From Brachionus plicatilis (taxonomy: Eukaryota > Rotifera > Eurotatoria > Ploima > Brachionidae): 64,000 nucleotides of DNA. Below the pieces are notes generated by a model. That model did not search any database. It saw nothing but the letters and a program-made list of their open reading frames with translations, and was not told where the DNA came from. The stretch covers positions 682,892 to 746,891 of the forward strand of contig QEOQ01000544.1 in the NCBI GenBank assembly GCA_010279815.1, read 5' to 3'. Positions 45,951 through 56,627 of this stretch are shown in pieces. Every line of letters begins with the position of its first letter. The first letter of the stretch is position 1. The position numbers were made by a program, and so were the translations under genes.

Positions 45951-47084
45951 TAATATTTTTTCAAAAAATACTTTTTTTTTACCATATTTTACCTTTTTTA
46001 ACCTAAATTTACGTAAAAAATAAATAAAAAAAAAGTTTATACAAATAAATAAAAACTACTTTTTTAAAAATTTATTAGAAAATAATATATTTTTTTTGGA
46101 AAGTAATATTTTTGTTCAATTTTCAATTTGCTCTTTTTGCTCAAAAATTTTTGCAATTTTTTAAATTGAAATTTGAAAGTTTTAAAAGTTAAAAGACTGT
46201 GTAAATTTAAATGCAATGAAATTGTGCATTTGAAATTTTTGATCAAATTGAGCAAATTGAAAATTGAACAAAAATATTAAAATTCTTCAATATTAAAATT
46301 TTGAAAAATAAAGTCTTTGAAATTTTTTACTTGAAGACAATGAAAATTTGTGAAAGAAGATGAAAGCTTGTGAAATAAGAACTTCATCGTTCATGAAAGT
46401 TAAGGAAAATACTATCTAAATGGCCAAGATTGCATAATTAATAAATCTAATACTATTACTATTACGTTTGAGATAACTTTTGTTCCAAATGTCAAAAACT
46501 AACTACCGCGGAAGTATGCACAATTGCACCCTTTTTAAAAGTATTAAACATAAAACGCTATTAATTTCTTTTATAAAAATAATATAAGTTAAAATTTTTA
46601 CTAAAAATTAGTCGATATTACATATTCTAAAATTTTGTTATAGAAAATTACGTTAAAAAAATGTAGAACTCTTATGGTTTTTTTCTTTCGTTTAAATTTT
46701 TAGAATCATAAAAAAACAAAGAAAAGCAAAATAAAAGTCAAAGTTAAAAGAAGTAAAAAATGCATGTTTCTACAAAGTAATCATTTTCTGTGATTTTCCA
46801 AAAAAATTACGTAGTTTTACGTCAGATTTGGTAAAATTACATTTTTTTACAGATTAAATTTTATGTAAGATTATGTAATCTTACCAAATCATACGTAATA
46901 TTACGTTAAAAAACGGTATTTGAATTGTATTTCTTTTATTATTTTCCACTGTTTATTTCCATCAAAGCAACCTTTGCTTTTTTCCATTCAAAAAACTGAC
47001 TGTTAAGTCCTTTGCTAAAAAACTTGTTAAAATATCTTCGTATTTAACTTTTTTGATTTGTTTCAGAGTTATATAAAATTCAAA
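45951..47084. other. Intergenic with small hairpin
   Basis: Mostly A/T-rich. A hairpin at 46809-46906 pairs acgtagttttacgtcagatttggtaa with its near complement (about 26 of 30 positions), a miniature palindromic element. No gene is seen. Confidence 0.5.
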
Positions 47085-47166
47085 AGTCACAGGTCAAGTC
47101 AAAGTCGTGATTTGGACTTGTTGGGACTTTTAAAAGACTTTTTTTCATGACTTCTGTTCAAGTCTG
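47085..47166. repeat. Partial copy of the gacttg-rich hAT-like end
   Basis: caagtcaaagtc ... cttctgttcaagtctg resembles the right end of the element at 39617-40037. Only one end is present, so it is a fragment. The 220 bp that follow up to the GPCR stop hold nothing else. Confidence 0.45.
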
Positions 47167-47386
47167 AGATAAACTTTAATTGAATCACCTTAATCTCAAG
47201 ATGATAATCAACTACTGATAATTTTTCGGTAGTTGAATTTCATCTGTCAATGGAGCATGATTAAAATTCAACCATAATTTTAAAATCCATAATTAGTCTT
47301 TATTATTTTAAATTGTTTGTATAAAAAAAAATTTTCAAAAATTTTAAAATCTAATTTTTTATTTAATTTTTTAAAAAAGATATTGG

Positions 47387-48553
47387 TTATGTCATTTGTA
47401 AACAAATCAAAAATTTTTTAAAACTTTTTTTGATCTTTTCAACGGTAATAGGATGAAATACTAAGTAAAATATTGGACAACTTAGATGATAAAGTGAAAC
47501 GAATAATTTAAATAAGTCTATCCAGGCGTGTTTCCAATAAATATTGTTCAAAGTCGTTTGATAAATTAATAGAAAATTGGATATTGAATATATCAAATAG
47601 CTAAAGAAAATGATAGAAAAATGTACTATTAATTTTAGCTGAAAATAATATCTCCTATTCATTATTCGCTTGAATGCTTTAACATTTTTGATTTGTAAAT
47701 TTTCATTTGTACCAGATATTTTTTCCAAACTAATAGTCCGAATACTTGAAGCGTTTTCTTGGTTTTTATCTGTCAAATTTATTTTTTTATTTAAAATGTT
47801 GGATTTAATATCGGATAAATTGGACACTCTGCTGCGAGATTTTTTTATCTTAGAAAAAATTGTCAAATAGAAAAAAGCAATAGAAAAAGTAGGAAAAACA
47901 AGACCAAAAAATACAAAAAACCAGAAACTTTGCAGTCTATTCGAGTAATTTTCGATGCACGTATCCAATCCATAATGATAAAATACAGGTATATTTGATA
48001 CAAATTTTGGTACCAAAACGAATGCTATTGAAACTATCCATATCAAAACAATGGACAAAATTATTTTCCATATCTTCAAAATTTGATTTAATTTTTTTTG
48101 TTTTACGCAAATAAAACGATAGACTGCCATTCCCAGTACTGAATAAGAATATACATAAATTGAAAATTGAAACAACAAGCCTTGGTACTGGCAATAAAAA
48201 CTCGAACTATGAAAACACAAAAGTCTCGAGTCAGATACTTTAAGACTATTGAATACGGAAATAAATCCGATAATAGATAAATTAAAAAGATAAATTGAGT
48301 GTCTTGAATGAAATTTTTTATTAAAAATAATAATCAAAAAGACTAAAATATGAAAAATAATTGCCGCTATTTCGACTATTATAAGGAATAAATTAAATGG
48401 CGAAATAAACGATATGGACGAACAATCTATAAAATATATTCCATAATACGATAAATTTTCAATTGAATAATTTAAAATTTCATTTCTGTCGACAAAAAAC
48501 ATGATTCTAAGTCTTGATTTTAAATTTTTTTTCAGGTTTTTTGAGCCTTTCAA
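47387..48553 (-). CDS. Orphan rhodopsin-like G-protein-coupled receptor
   Basis: A 388-residue intronless protein with seven hydrophobic segments. Cys residues before TM3 (SFYCQYQGLLFQ) and in the second outer loop (DTCIENYSN) can form the usual disulfide. The DRY position reads AVYRFICV, keeping Arg but not Asp; the NPxxY position reads PIFYLVFHP. TM5 and TM6 are joined by a long basic, Ser-rich loop of about 80 residues. The N-terminus carries Asn-linked glycosylation motifs (NYS, NLS). It is a divergent class A receptor, probably for a peptide or small ligand that I cannot name. Translation may start at Met1 or Met18. Confidence 0.75.
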   Translation of the reverse strand: MKGSKNLKKNLKSRLRIMFFVDRNEILNYSIENLSYYGIYFIDCSSISFISPFNLFLIIVEIAAIIFHILVFLIIIFNKKFHSRHSIYLFNLSIIGFISVFNSLKVSDSRLLCFHSSSFYCQYQGLLFQFSIYVYSYSVLGMAVYRFICVKQKKLNQILKIWKIILSIVLIWIVSIAFVLVPKFVSNIPVFYHYGLDTCIENYSNRLQSFWFFVFFGLVFPTFSIAFFYLTIFSKIKKSRSRVSNLSDIKSNILNKKINLTDKNQENASSIRTISLEKISGTNENLQIKNVKAFKRIMNRRYYFQLKLIVHFSIIFFSYLIYSISNFLLIYQTTLNNIYWKHAWIDLFKLFVSLYHLSCPIFYLVFHPITVEKIKKSFKKFLICLQMT

Positions 48554-50165
48554 AAATTAGTTTGAAATATAATTTTTAATTAATTTTAAAGAACAATAGG
48601 GTAATAAATCAATAAATATAAAAATTTTTAAAAAAGCTTTATTTTTGGTTAAAAAGTAATAAAGATAAAAGTAAAATAAAATTTACTGGAAGTGATTCCA
48701 CGCAAACCGTTAGATTTTTTGGAAAGCCATAAAATTTTTTTATAAAAAGTTCCTATATATAACTCTTGTACATATAATAATAAATTAAGAAGATTATATA
48801 TAATTATTACTAAAAAAGAATTTAATGTTTAAGTTGATTGAAACCAAAAGACCTAAAATAAATGTCGTATCTAATGAGTGAAACATTATTCTAACAATAT
48901 ATAGAAATTAAATATTTTTTTATTTTCTCAAAGATTAAAATATTCTTAATGATCGTGATAATATTGAATAATTAATATTTTTTTAGTTTTAGAAGTCCTA
49001 AGTTTTTTATTTATAATATTTTACGAATACAGTTAATTTGAAATTAATAGATAAAATGAATTCATTAATAATAAATTTCAAAAAATTTCATAAAAAATAA
49101 TGTTTAATTGAAAAAATGAAAATATTCCTTTTTTTATTTGAAATGATTTGGTTAGAAAAAATTTAATTTGTAATAATTTTTTCAATTTTCTAAAATAAAT
49201 TTTCGAAAAAAATTGTGCAAAGAAAATTGAAAAGTTTTCAATCTTTTTCAGTCATTTTACTAGGTTGGTGAACTTTATAGTTGTTTCAATTATCCGAGAA
49301 AATATTAATTATTAATATTTTTTGCTTAAATGATCTAGTCAAATTTAAAATTGATTATTTCAAATAATTTAAAACTAGATTTTAAATTTAAGTCTTTTTA
49401 AAAAATAGATAAAAAATGAGATAAAATGCTAGTTGATGCACGCTAGCGATTATTATGAAAAAAATGATCAAAAAACCAAATAAGTAATTTGTTATAATTG
49501 CTCTATATTTAAAATTTAAATTTTTGAATAAAAAATGTATTATTCCTTAATTTTTTAATTTTTTTCTTTTTCTTTCTTTAAAACAGATGGTGAGTTACGT
49601 GATACGTCACGTAATAAGTCAGCTTCAGTTTTAAAATATTTGCTCTTCGACAAAACATCAACATTAAATTAAATCATATGCTATCTAATTTTTTATTTTA
49701 TTATAAAGATCAAAACAAGATTCAATCGAATAAATTTTTAGATCAAACTAGATTTTTTTTTAAATCTAAAAAAATAAAATGCTTAATCTTTAATGAAATT
49801 CTCATTTGATTTATTTTTAATTTATCATTTAATATACAAAAATATCTTTTAATTAAATAAATTAATAAAATATCAGCGATTTTTTCGCTTTTAAATTCCA
49901 AAAGAAAAAAAATAGCTAAACAAAAGTCAAATAGCACACTTCGATGAATCAAAAATCAAAAAAAAATTATTTTTAAATAGAATTTTTTTTTCTTCAAACA
50001 CGTCTGTCCAGTCAACTCTAACTAAATAGCTTTCTTAAATAAAGACTAATTTTACTACTCTTTGGCATTTCTATATATTCAATACTAACGAAAAAAAATT
50101 TTTTAAATTAATTTCTAAATGTTAATTTACCTTAGAATGAAATTTTAATAATTTAAATAAAAAAC
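48554..50165. other. Intergenic between GPCR and DHX33
   Basis: Divergent promoters are expected at both ends. The only structure I see is the palindrome at 49595-49614. The 69-codon stretch at 49743-49952 (-) is not convincing. Confidence 0.5.
49595..49614. promoter_or_regulatory. Palindrome with ACGT cores
   Basis: ttacgtga-tacg-tcacgtaa is a perfect 8-bp inverted repeat with a 4-base centre, containing CRE/bZIP-like ACGT cores. It lies about 550 bp upstream of DHX33 and stands out in A/T-only surroundings. Confidence 0.35.
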
Positions 50166-52259
50166 ATGAACCTGGAAAAATTCCGCCAAAGTCTTCCGAT
50201 TTACTCAATCCGTCACAGGCTAATTGCCGAGATAAACAAAAACCCCACTTTGATATTACTCGGCGAGACAGGCTCTGGCAAAACCACCCAAATACCGCAA
50301 TATATCTACGGATCCCATAGCCACATGAAAGGCATGATCGCTTGCACTCAGCCTCGCCGAGTCGCCGCAATAACAGTCGCTCAACGAGTGTCCCAAGAGA
50401 TGAATTCAGAACTAGGAAAAACCACTGGCTATTGCGTCAGATTTGAAGATTGTACCTCGCCTGAAACAAAAATCAAATACATGACTGACGGCATGCTGCT
50501 CAGAGAGGCCATTAGTGACCCTCTGTTGCTCAGGTACTCAGTAATCATTCTTGATGAAGTACACGAACGTACCGTTCACACGGACGTTCTTCTAGGCATT
50601 GTCAAATCAGCTCAGCAAAAAAGATCTACCAACAAAAAATTCCACAAGCCTCTCAAAGTTATTCTCATGTCTGCCACCATGGATGTAGATGAGTTTTCCG
50701 CCTATTTCAACAAAGCTCCTGTAGTATACCTCGAAGGCAGACAATTTGAGGTCGATGTCTTTCACAGTGTCCAAGAACAAACCGACTACATATTTTCCTC
50801 AATAGCCACTATTTTTCAAATTCACAAAACAGCGCCAGTCAATGAAGACATTCTGGTTTTCATGACTGGTCAAGAAGAAATCGAATCAACAGTGAAAACA
50901 ATAAGTGAATTGAATAAGTCCAATGGTAAACTATCACCAATGCTTGTCTTGCCTTTATATGCAGCATTGCCTTCCGCCAAACAGCTCAAGGTGTTCGAAA
51001 AAGCGCCGTCAGGCTGCCGAAAGGTCATTATATCCACAAATATAGCTGAAACTTCTATAACTATCAAAGGAATAAAGTATGTAATTGACAGTGGCATGAT
51101 AAAAGGAAAGCTGTACACACCGCAAAATAATCTGGAACTGCTTAAGGTGCATAAGATATCAAAGTCGCAGGCTTGGCAAAGGACCGGCAGAGCTGGTCGA
51201 GAGTCGTCCGGAATATGCTACCGCTTGTTTACTGAGTCAGAGTTTGAATCCATGACCCTGAACACTGTGCCTGAGATTTTGAGGTCCAATCTTTTGTCTG
51301 TCGCTCTGCAACTAACAGCGCTAGGAATCGATGACTTGATAAATTTTGATTTCATTAGCAAGCCATCTGTGGAAGCTTTGACAACAGCTCTCAATGATCT
51401 GGAACTTTTGGGTGCTGTGAAAAAGTTTTTTAAAGATAACAATGGGACAGAAAACCCAGAGCCAGTTAGCAAAAAAAGGATAATCTCGTTTAGGTACGAG
51501 TTAACCGAGATGGGCCGCAAAATGGCCCATTTTCCTCTAGATCCAAAGTTTTCTCGCTGCATTCTGAGCGCTGACAAACTTGGATGTGTTGAAGAAGTGC
51601 TGAAAATTGTGAGCGTTCTTTCAGTAGATAGTGTGTTTCATGCTCAGACGAACACATCGAACAAAAGAGATCAGGCCGAGGCGGCAAGACAAAAATTCTC
51701 ATCGGCTGATGGTGACCACATTACTCTGCTAAATGTCTACAAGGCTTTTATGGCAAATAAATCAAGTTCTAAAGAATGGTGCCAGGAAAATTTTTTAGAC
51801 TTGAAAAATTTAAAATTGGCCGTGGACATTAATAAGCAGCTAAAGGATATATGCACAAAAAATTCAATCAAACTGACCTCGAGCTCAAATGACTCGGTTA
51901 AAATCCGAATGGCGCTTATAAGCGGATTTTTTATGAACGCTGCCGAATATCAAAAAGAAAATGAGTACAAAACAGTATTTTTTCTTTTGATTAATTTTTT
52001 TTTAAATTATTAGCTAAAAATTTTTGCCTAGATGACAAGTCGTCAAACGGTGCTAATACATCCATCTTCGGTGCTGTTTAACTCAAAGCCTGCATGTGTT
52101 TTGTTTAATGAAATAGTTAAAACAAATAAGACTTACATGAGAGATGTGAGTGTGATTAGTTCAAATTGGCTCATGGAAACAAATCCTACCTATTTTAAAT
52201 CAAAAATTAAAAATTTAAATGATTATTCACTCTCGAATCTTAATAGCAATATACGCTAA
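50166..52259 (+). CDS. DHX33: DEAH-box RNA helicase DHX33
   Basis: Two exons, 50166-51974 and 52032-52259, with a 57-bp intron (gtattttt...gcctag) in phase 0, give 678 residues. Motif I is GETGSGKT (33-40), motif II is DEVH (130-133) instead of DEAH, motif III SAT, and motif VI QRTGRAGR. HA2 and OB-fold regions follow, with exon 2 beginning just before VLIHPSSVLFNSKPACVLFNE, a strongly conserved block. DHX33 works in nucleolar rRNA synthesis, ribosome assembly and translation initiation, and senses RNA in mammals. The N-terminus lacks the extension of the human protein. The coding part is notably less A/T-rich than its flanks. Orthology rests on the whole-length match, including the C-terminus. 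Confidence 0.94.
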
Positions 52260-52651
52260 TAAATAAATAAATTTCACACTTTTTTTAAATTTAATTCAAG
52301 TCAAAAATGGTCTATCAGTTAATTTACATTATTAAATAATGACCTAATGTCAATGCACCCATTAAAAATCAGTATTGGCAAATTTTAAAAAAGAGACCAT
52401 CCCTTTTAATGCAAAAACAACAAAATGTTGGCTTCCTTTTAGAATTCAATTTTTTTATTGAACCTCACCAATTCTTTAACTTTTAGATACTTTGTGTCAT
52501 ATAATCCCAGGTATTTGCTTCCCTAGTATTTTATCAAGAAGTCTTCGCTAAGTTGAGTTTTTTTTCCAATTATATTATATTTTTAAATTTAAATTTTTCA
52601 AATTAGTTCATTAATGTAACCGTTTTCCATATAAATTTTTGGTATATATGG

Positions 52652-52993
52652 ACACCATCTCGCTCATGTTAAAGGATCCTTAACTTACTCTGAATACTCT
52701 AAAGATGTGTTTTAAACCTAGAGACCGCATTAAATCAAGTTTTTTAAGGTTAAAGAGTCATTAATGCTTGAGATTTTTCGAAAAATAAAAAATTTTTTTT
52801 TTAATTTTAAATTTAATCCAGCGCAGTAAATTGTATTCAAAGAAAAATTGGAAAAATTTAATTTTTGGAAAATCTCAAGCTTTAATGCTCTATTAAACTT
52901 AAACAGTTGATTTTAACGTGGACTCAAAGATTAAAAAAATTTTTAAAGTATGAGGTATAAGTCAAGAATGTCCTAACATGGGCGAGATGGTGT
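52652..52993. mobile_element. MITE-C with 20-bp terminal inverted repeats
   Basis: acaccatctcgctcatgtta at 52652-52671 pairs with 52974-52993 at 19 of 20 positions; inner cttgagattttt and ggaaaatctcaag also pair. Noncoding. I see no clear target duplication, so the superfamily is open. Confidence 0.7.
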
Positions 52994-53312
52994 TTGTTGC
53001 ATTCACCAAAGCTGTGTTTCTTTCTCTGAGGCTGCAAAATCGAACATGATTTATTAATTATTCTACTATTTTTTTTCTGTTCTTTAATGTTCCATAAAGT
53101 TTACATTAAGTTACATATTTTTGGCGTTGTGAGTCGACTCTGGTCGACTTTATCGACTTACATAAAATAGAAGTCGATTAAGACTAAATTGAGAAAAAAA
53201 AATTGATGATGGATTAATTCATAGAAAATTAATAAAGTTAGACAAAACTTATAGAAATATATTTTAATAGAAAAATACTCAACAAACTATTATATTTAGC
53301 AATTGTGTATCA

Positions 53313-53618
53313 GGTTTATAGAAATAATATTTATAAAAAACAAAATTTGATTAACTGCTGAATTTATTTTTTTTCGATTACAAATTTCATTTTCATTTTT
53401 GGAAAATTTTAAATATTNNNNNNNNNNNNNNNNNNNNNNNNNNNNNNNNNNNNNNNNNNNNNNNNNNNNNNNNNNNNNNNNNNNNNNNNNNNNNNNNNNN
53501 NNNNNNNNNNNNNNGGCTTATACAAATAATATTTATAAAAAACAAAATTTGATTAACTGCTGAATTTATTTTTTTTCGATTACAAGTTTCATTTTCATTT
53601 TTGGAAAATTTTAAATAT
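53313..53618. repeat. Direct repeat interrupted by a 97-N gap
   Basis: 53313-53417 and 53515-53618 are nearly identical, with unknown bases 53418-53514 between them. This may be a true tandem repeat or an assembly join of two alleles. Confidence 0.85.
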
Positions 53619-54433
53619 TTTTTTAATTTATTAATTGTAAAAAATGAATTGATCGTTCTCCAAATAATGTTCAGTGACCAAATTAACATTGAAGTTTCCA
53701 GAATCGAATTCAGATTTATAAGATACGTTAAAAGAACTTAATGAAGAAATTATTATTAAAAGAATGAAGCAAGTATGGTTCAGGTGAGGTGGTTCAATTG
53801 GAGTTTGGTGTTTTATGGTCCTATATAAGTTTTTCCTTTACTTGATGGATGTTGAATTTTTTTTTAAATAACAAATATTTTTTTTAAATTACTTATGAAA
53901 AATTCGATAATGTATTTTTATCATTTTGGTAGAATAGATTGTGTTGAAAGGAATGGGCAAGTTTTTTACTCAAATATTTTTTATTTAAAATTTTTTGAAT
54001 CTCATACTATCTTTTAAAATTACTGATTAAATAAAGTTAAAAAAATAGTAAAACGACTATTAATAATCTATCAAAATAAAATTTAAAAAGATAATACGGT
54101 GTTTTTTTTTTTTAGTTTTTTCATGGCTCCTAAATTTTGCACTAAAAATCAATTTTTGAATTGATTCGGTCAGATCTTAAAATAAATTAAGTAACATTTT
54201 ACTTCATTTAATTAGATCAAATAAATCTTAATTGGACTCAAATAAATTGAGAAACTTAATTGATATAAAAATAATTGACCCAACAATTTTTTCTTAATTA
54301 TTTCAGAAATAACTAATTGAAAGCAAAACCAGAAGACCTTTGAGATAAAACCGAAGGAAGTAGATAAGAACAAGACAACTTTCAAAGTTATTTTTTGGTC
54401 AAAGAATATCTTGGTTAATGAAGCAACATAGAA

Positions 54434-54441
54434 TATAAATA
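54434..54441 (+). promoter_or_regulatory. TATA box of the SH3 gene
   Basis: TATAAATA lies 76 bp before the ATG at 54518 in a suitable position for a core promoter. Confidence 0.4.
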
Positions 54442-54517
54442 CTTGAATAATTTTTGTTCATCAAAATCAACAGCAACTTTCAAAGTAAAATATAACATTT
54501 GAATAAATAAATAAAAA

Positions 54518-55273
54518 ATGCCAAACCAAATTACCAAATTACTCGAAAAAGCCAAATCAAAATTCAGCACTGGTTTTTGTGGCACTCAAGATCATATGAA
54601 TCAATCAACCTACATTTCGGTGACCAAAGTAAATGTGGTAACTCCGGTCAAAATCAATCCTCAACAAAAAACATTGAAAAAAAGTGTTGCCAGAGCCAAT
54701 TTATTCAATGATAAATCAATTGGTGTTTGTGATCAATCCACTATTAACATCTCTCAATTTCCTTTGCTAATTTCAACACCTGAAAGAAATAAAACTCTAG
54801 AATCAATTAGCCAATTTGATTCAACTGGATCAGAAATATTTGAAAGTACCACTTCTGATTATGGATCAAATGTTTCAACTGCATATTCCAATGTTTTGTA
54901 TGAATCCCCTCAATGTAGACAAAATACAACACCATTTTCTCAAATGGAAGTTGAATCTTTTGGTTTTGGATCCAATGACTTTTGTTCAGCCAACTCTCTT
55001 CTATTTGAACAAGATCAATCTTTGTCTGAGTCTTCTCAAGAACAACAACTAGAACTAGAAAAAGAAATATTTGTATGCAAGGTGTCTTATACAGCTAAAA
55101 CCAAAAATGAATTGTCAATTAAATTTTCAGATCGTCTGTTGGTTATAAAAGAGGATTTAAATTCATGTTATGTAAAAAATGTTTTGACAAACGAATGTGG
55201 TTTTGTACCTAACTTTACAATTTGTAAATTATTTCAATTTTTGTCCGACATTAAACAATTAACAAACCATTAA
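54518..55273 (+). CDS. SH3-domain protein, Ser/Thr-rich N-terminus
   Basis: A 251-residue intronless protein. Residues 1-185 are low in hydrophobic groups and rich in Ser, Thr, Gln and Asn, so probably disordered, with several S/TP and SQ sites. Residues ~186-238 form an SH3 domain: KVSYTAKTKNELSIKFSDRL (the ALYDY and ELSF-x-x-GD positions), VIKEDLNSCYVKNV, then ECGFVPNFTI (G-x-x-P-x-N). The conserved Trp of the peptide-binding pocket is replaced (SCYVK where WW is usual), so classical PxxP binding may be weakened. It could be a small adaptor. I cannot assign an orthologue. Confidence 0.7.
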   Translation: MPNQITKLLEKAKSKFSTGFCGTQDHMNQSTYISVTKVNVVTPVKINPQQKTLKKSVARANLFNDKSIGVCDQSTINISQFPLLISTPERNKTLESISQFDSTGSEIFESTTSDYGSNVSTAYSNVLYESPQCRQNTTPFSQMEVESFGFGSNDFCSANSLLFEQDQSLSESSQEQQLELEKEIFVCKVSYTAKTKNELSIKFSDRLLVIKEDLNSCYVKNVLTNECGFVPNFTICKLFQFLSDIKQLTNH

Positions 55274-56627
55274 TAAACCATTAATAAATTAATTTTTTGA
55301 ATGATTGTAAATTAATATTTTTTGTATTTGTCATATTCAATTTATTTATTTCAAAAATTAATAAAAATTACTAAATATAAAATTTGTTTGCTTTAAAATT
55401 AATTCCCAATAAAACATTATAATCATTCTATTTATTTATTAAGTAAGTAAAATCTGGTCGAGCCGAGGCTCCATCTGAAAAAAAAAATAAAAAAAAGTTT
55501 CCTCTTCTTATATATATTTTGATTACATGATCAGTTAACAAATGTCAATAATTGGTTGTTGAGAAGTGTAGGAGATTGAAGTTTTCAACTATTAAGCAAG
55601 GTAATGAAAAAACTCGTCAATTAGGAGGTATAAACCACACAATGGAGATGCAAGACTGCAATCGGTTATCCTATATTTATATAGTTAATTAATTTGGAGT
55701 TAAATAACAATTTCTAAATGTAAAAGAATTATTTTATTTTAAAAAAAGATTATTTAATGAGATATGAAAATTTTTTTAAATAAATTTTTAAAAATCGAAA
55801 TATATTTTTATTTTTCAAAGTGGGGATTGGAAAGTAAAATCTCGAAAAAAAAAACAAATTAGACTATTTTTAATTGACTATTTTTTTTTAGAATTTGACA
55901 TTTGTTTCTTGAGTTAAGTGGACTTATTTGTAGCTTTAAACAATTCGCTTAATACATCCATCTTGTTTTTTCGGTTGCCTGCTTTAAACTATACCCTTGT
56001 TATAAAATATTCATTTGAATTTCAACTCAATTCGGTTATACAATGCTTAGGGAGGGACTGAATAATGAACTTTCAATTTTTTACTTCACTTAGAGATAAT
56101 AATCAACTTTTAATTTCGAAATAATTTCATACCTCAATTCAAAGCATAAAGGTAAAAATAAATAAATTTGAATTTTTTTAAATTCAGGTTAAAATTAATT
56201 GAAGTTTATATTAAGTTATTAATAAGACTTAAATTTTGAAAGTCAATTTAAAATAAAAAAGACTTAAATTTTAAATTGACTTTCAAAATTTAAAGTCATA
56301 TTTATTTCAAATTGATTTTTATAGTGTTTCCCAAAGTTATTTTTGAGCCCATTTTCATTTTGGAAATATTGGTTCGACTTGCAGGTTATCTGAATCAATT
56401 TTTCGAAATATTTAAATAAATTTTTTTACAAAATTCAAAGACACTTTTAAATTTAATACATCGTGCAAAGTCAAGGTATTTTAATTTGAAAATTTGAAAA
56501 ATCAACTTTTTTCATAGATATGGATATAACACAATTTCAAATGATTCATCATTTATTCTTATATTAAAGCTACTTTTCGAATACTGGCTTAAAATTTAAT
56601 CTAAAATTATTTTTCATTTAAAAAAAA
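55274..56627. other. Intergenic
   Basis: It contains a hairpin (56226-56252 with 56269-56297, gacttaaattttgaaagtcaattt). A roughly 45-codon open piece with protein-like composition lies near 55549-55690 (+), containing KQGNEKTRQLGGINHTMEMQ; it has no start or recognisable family. An atttattta-led, less A/T-rich stretch at 55428-55475 may be a reversed LINE tail. Confidence 0.35.

Larger units (their letters stand above)
52260..54433. other. Intergenic, repeats and gap
   Basis: It holds a MITE (52652-52993), a tgac/gtcgac-rich patch near 53125-53180 and a gap-bearing direct repeat (53313-53618). Around 53720-53840 the plus strand reads KELNEEIIIKRMKQVWF and, after a stop, GGSIGVWCFMVLY; this could be a scrap of a transposase but I cannot place it. 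Confidence 0.4.

Noticed and set aside
53125..53180. gtcgac-rich patch as a transposon end
   Set aside because: No partner inverted repeat or target duplication was found nearby.
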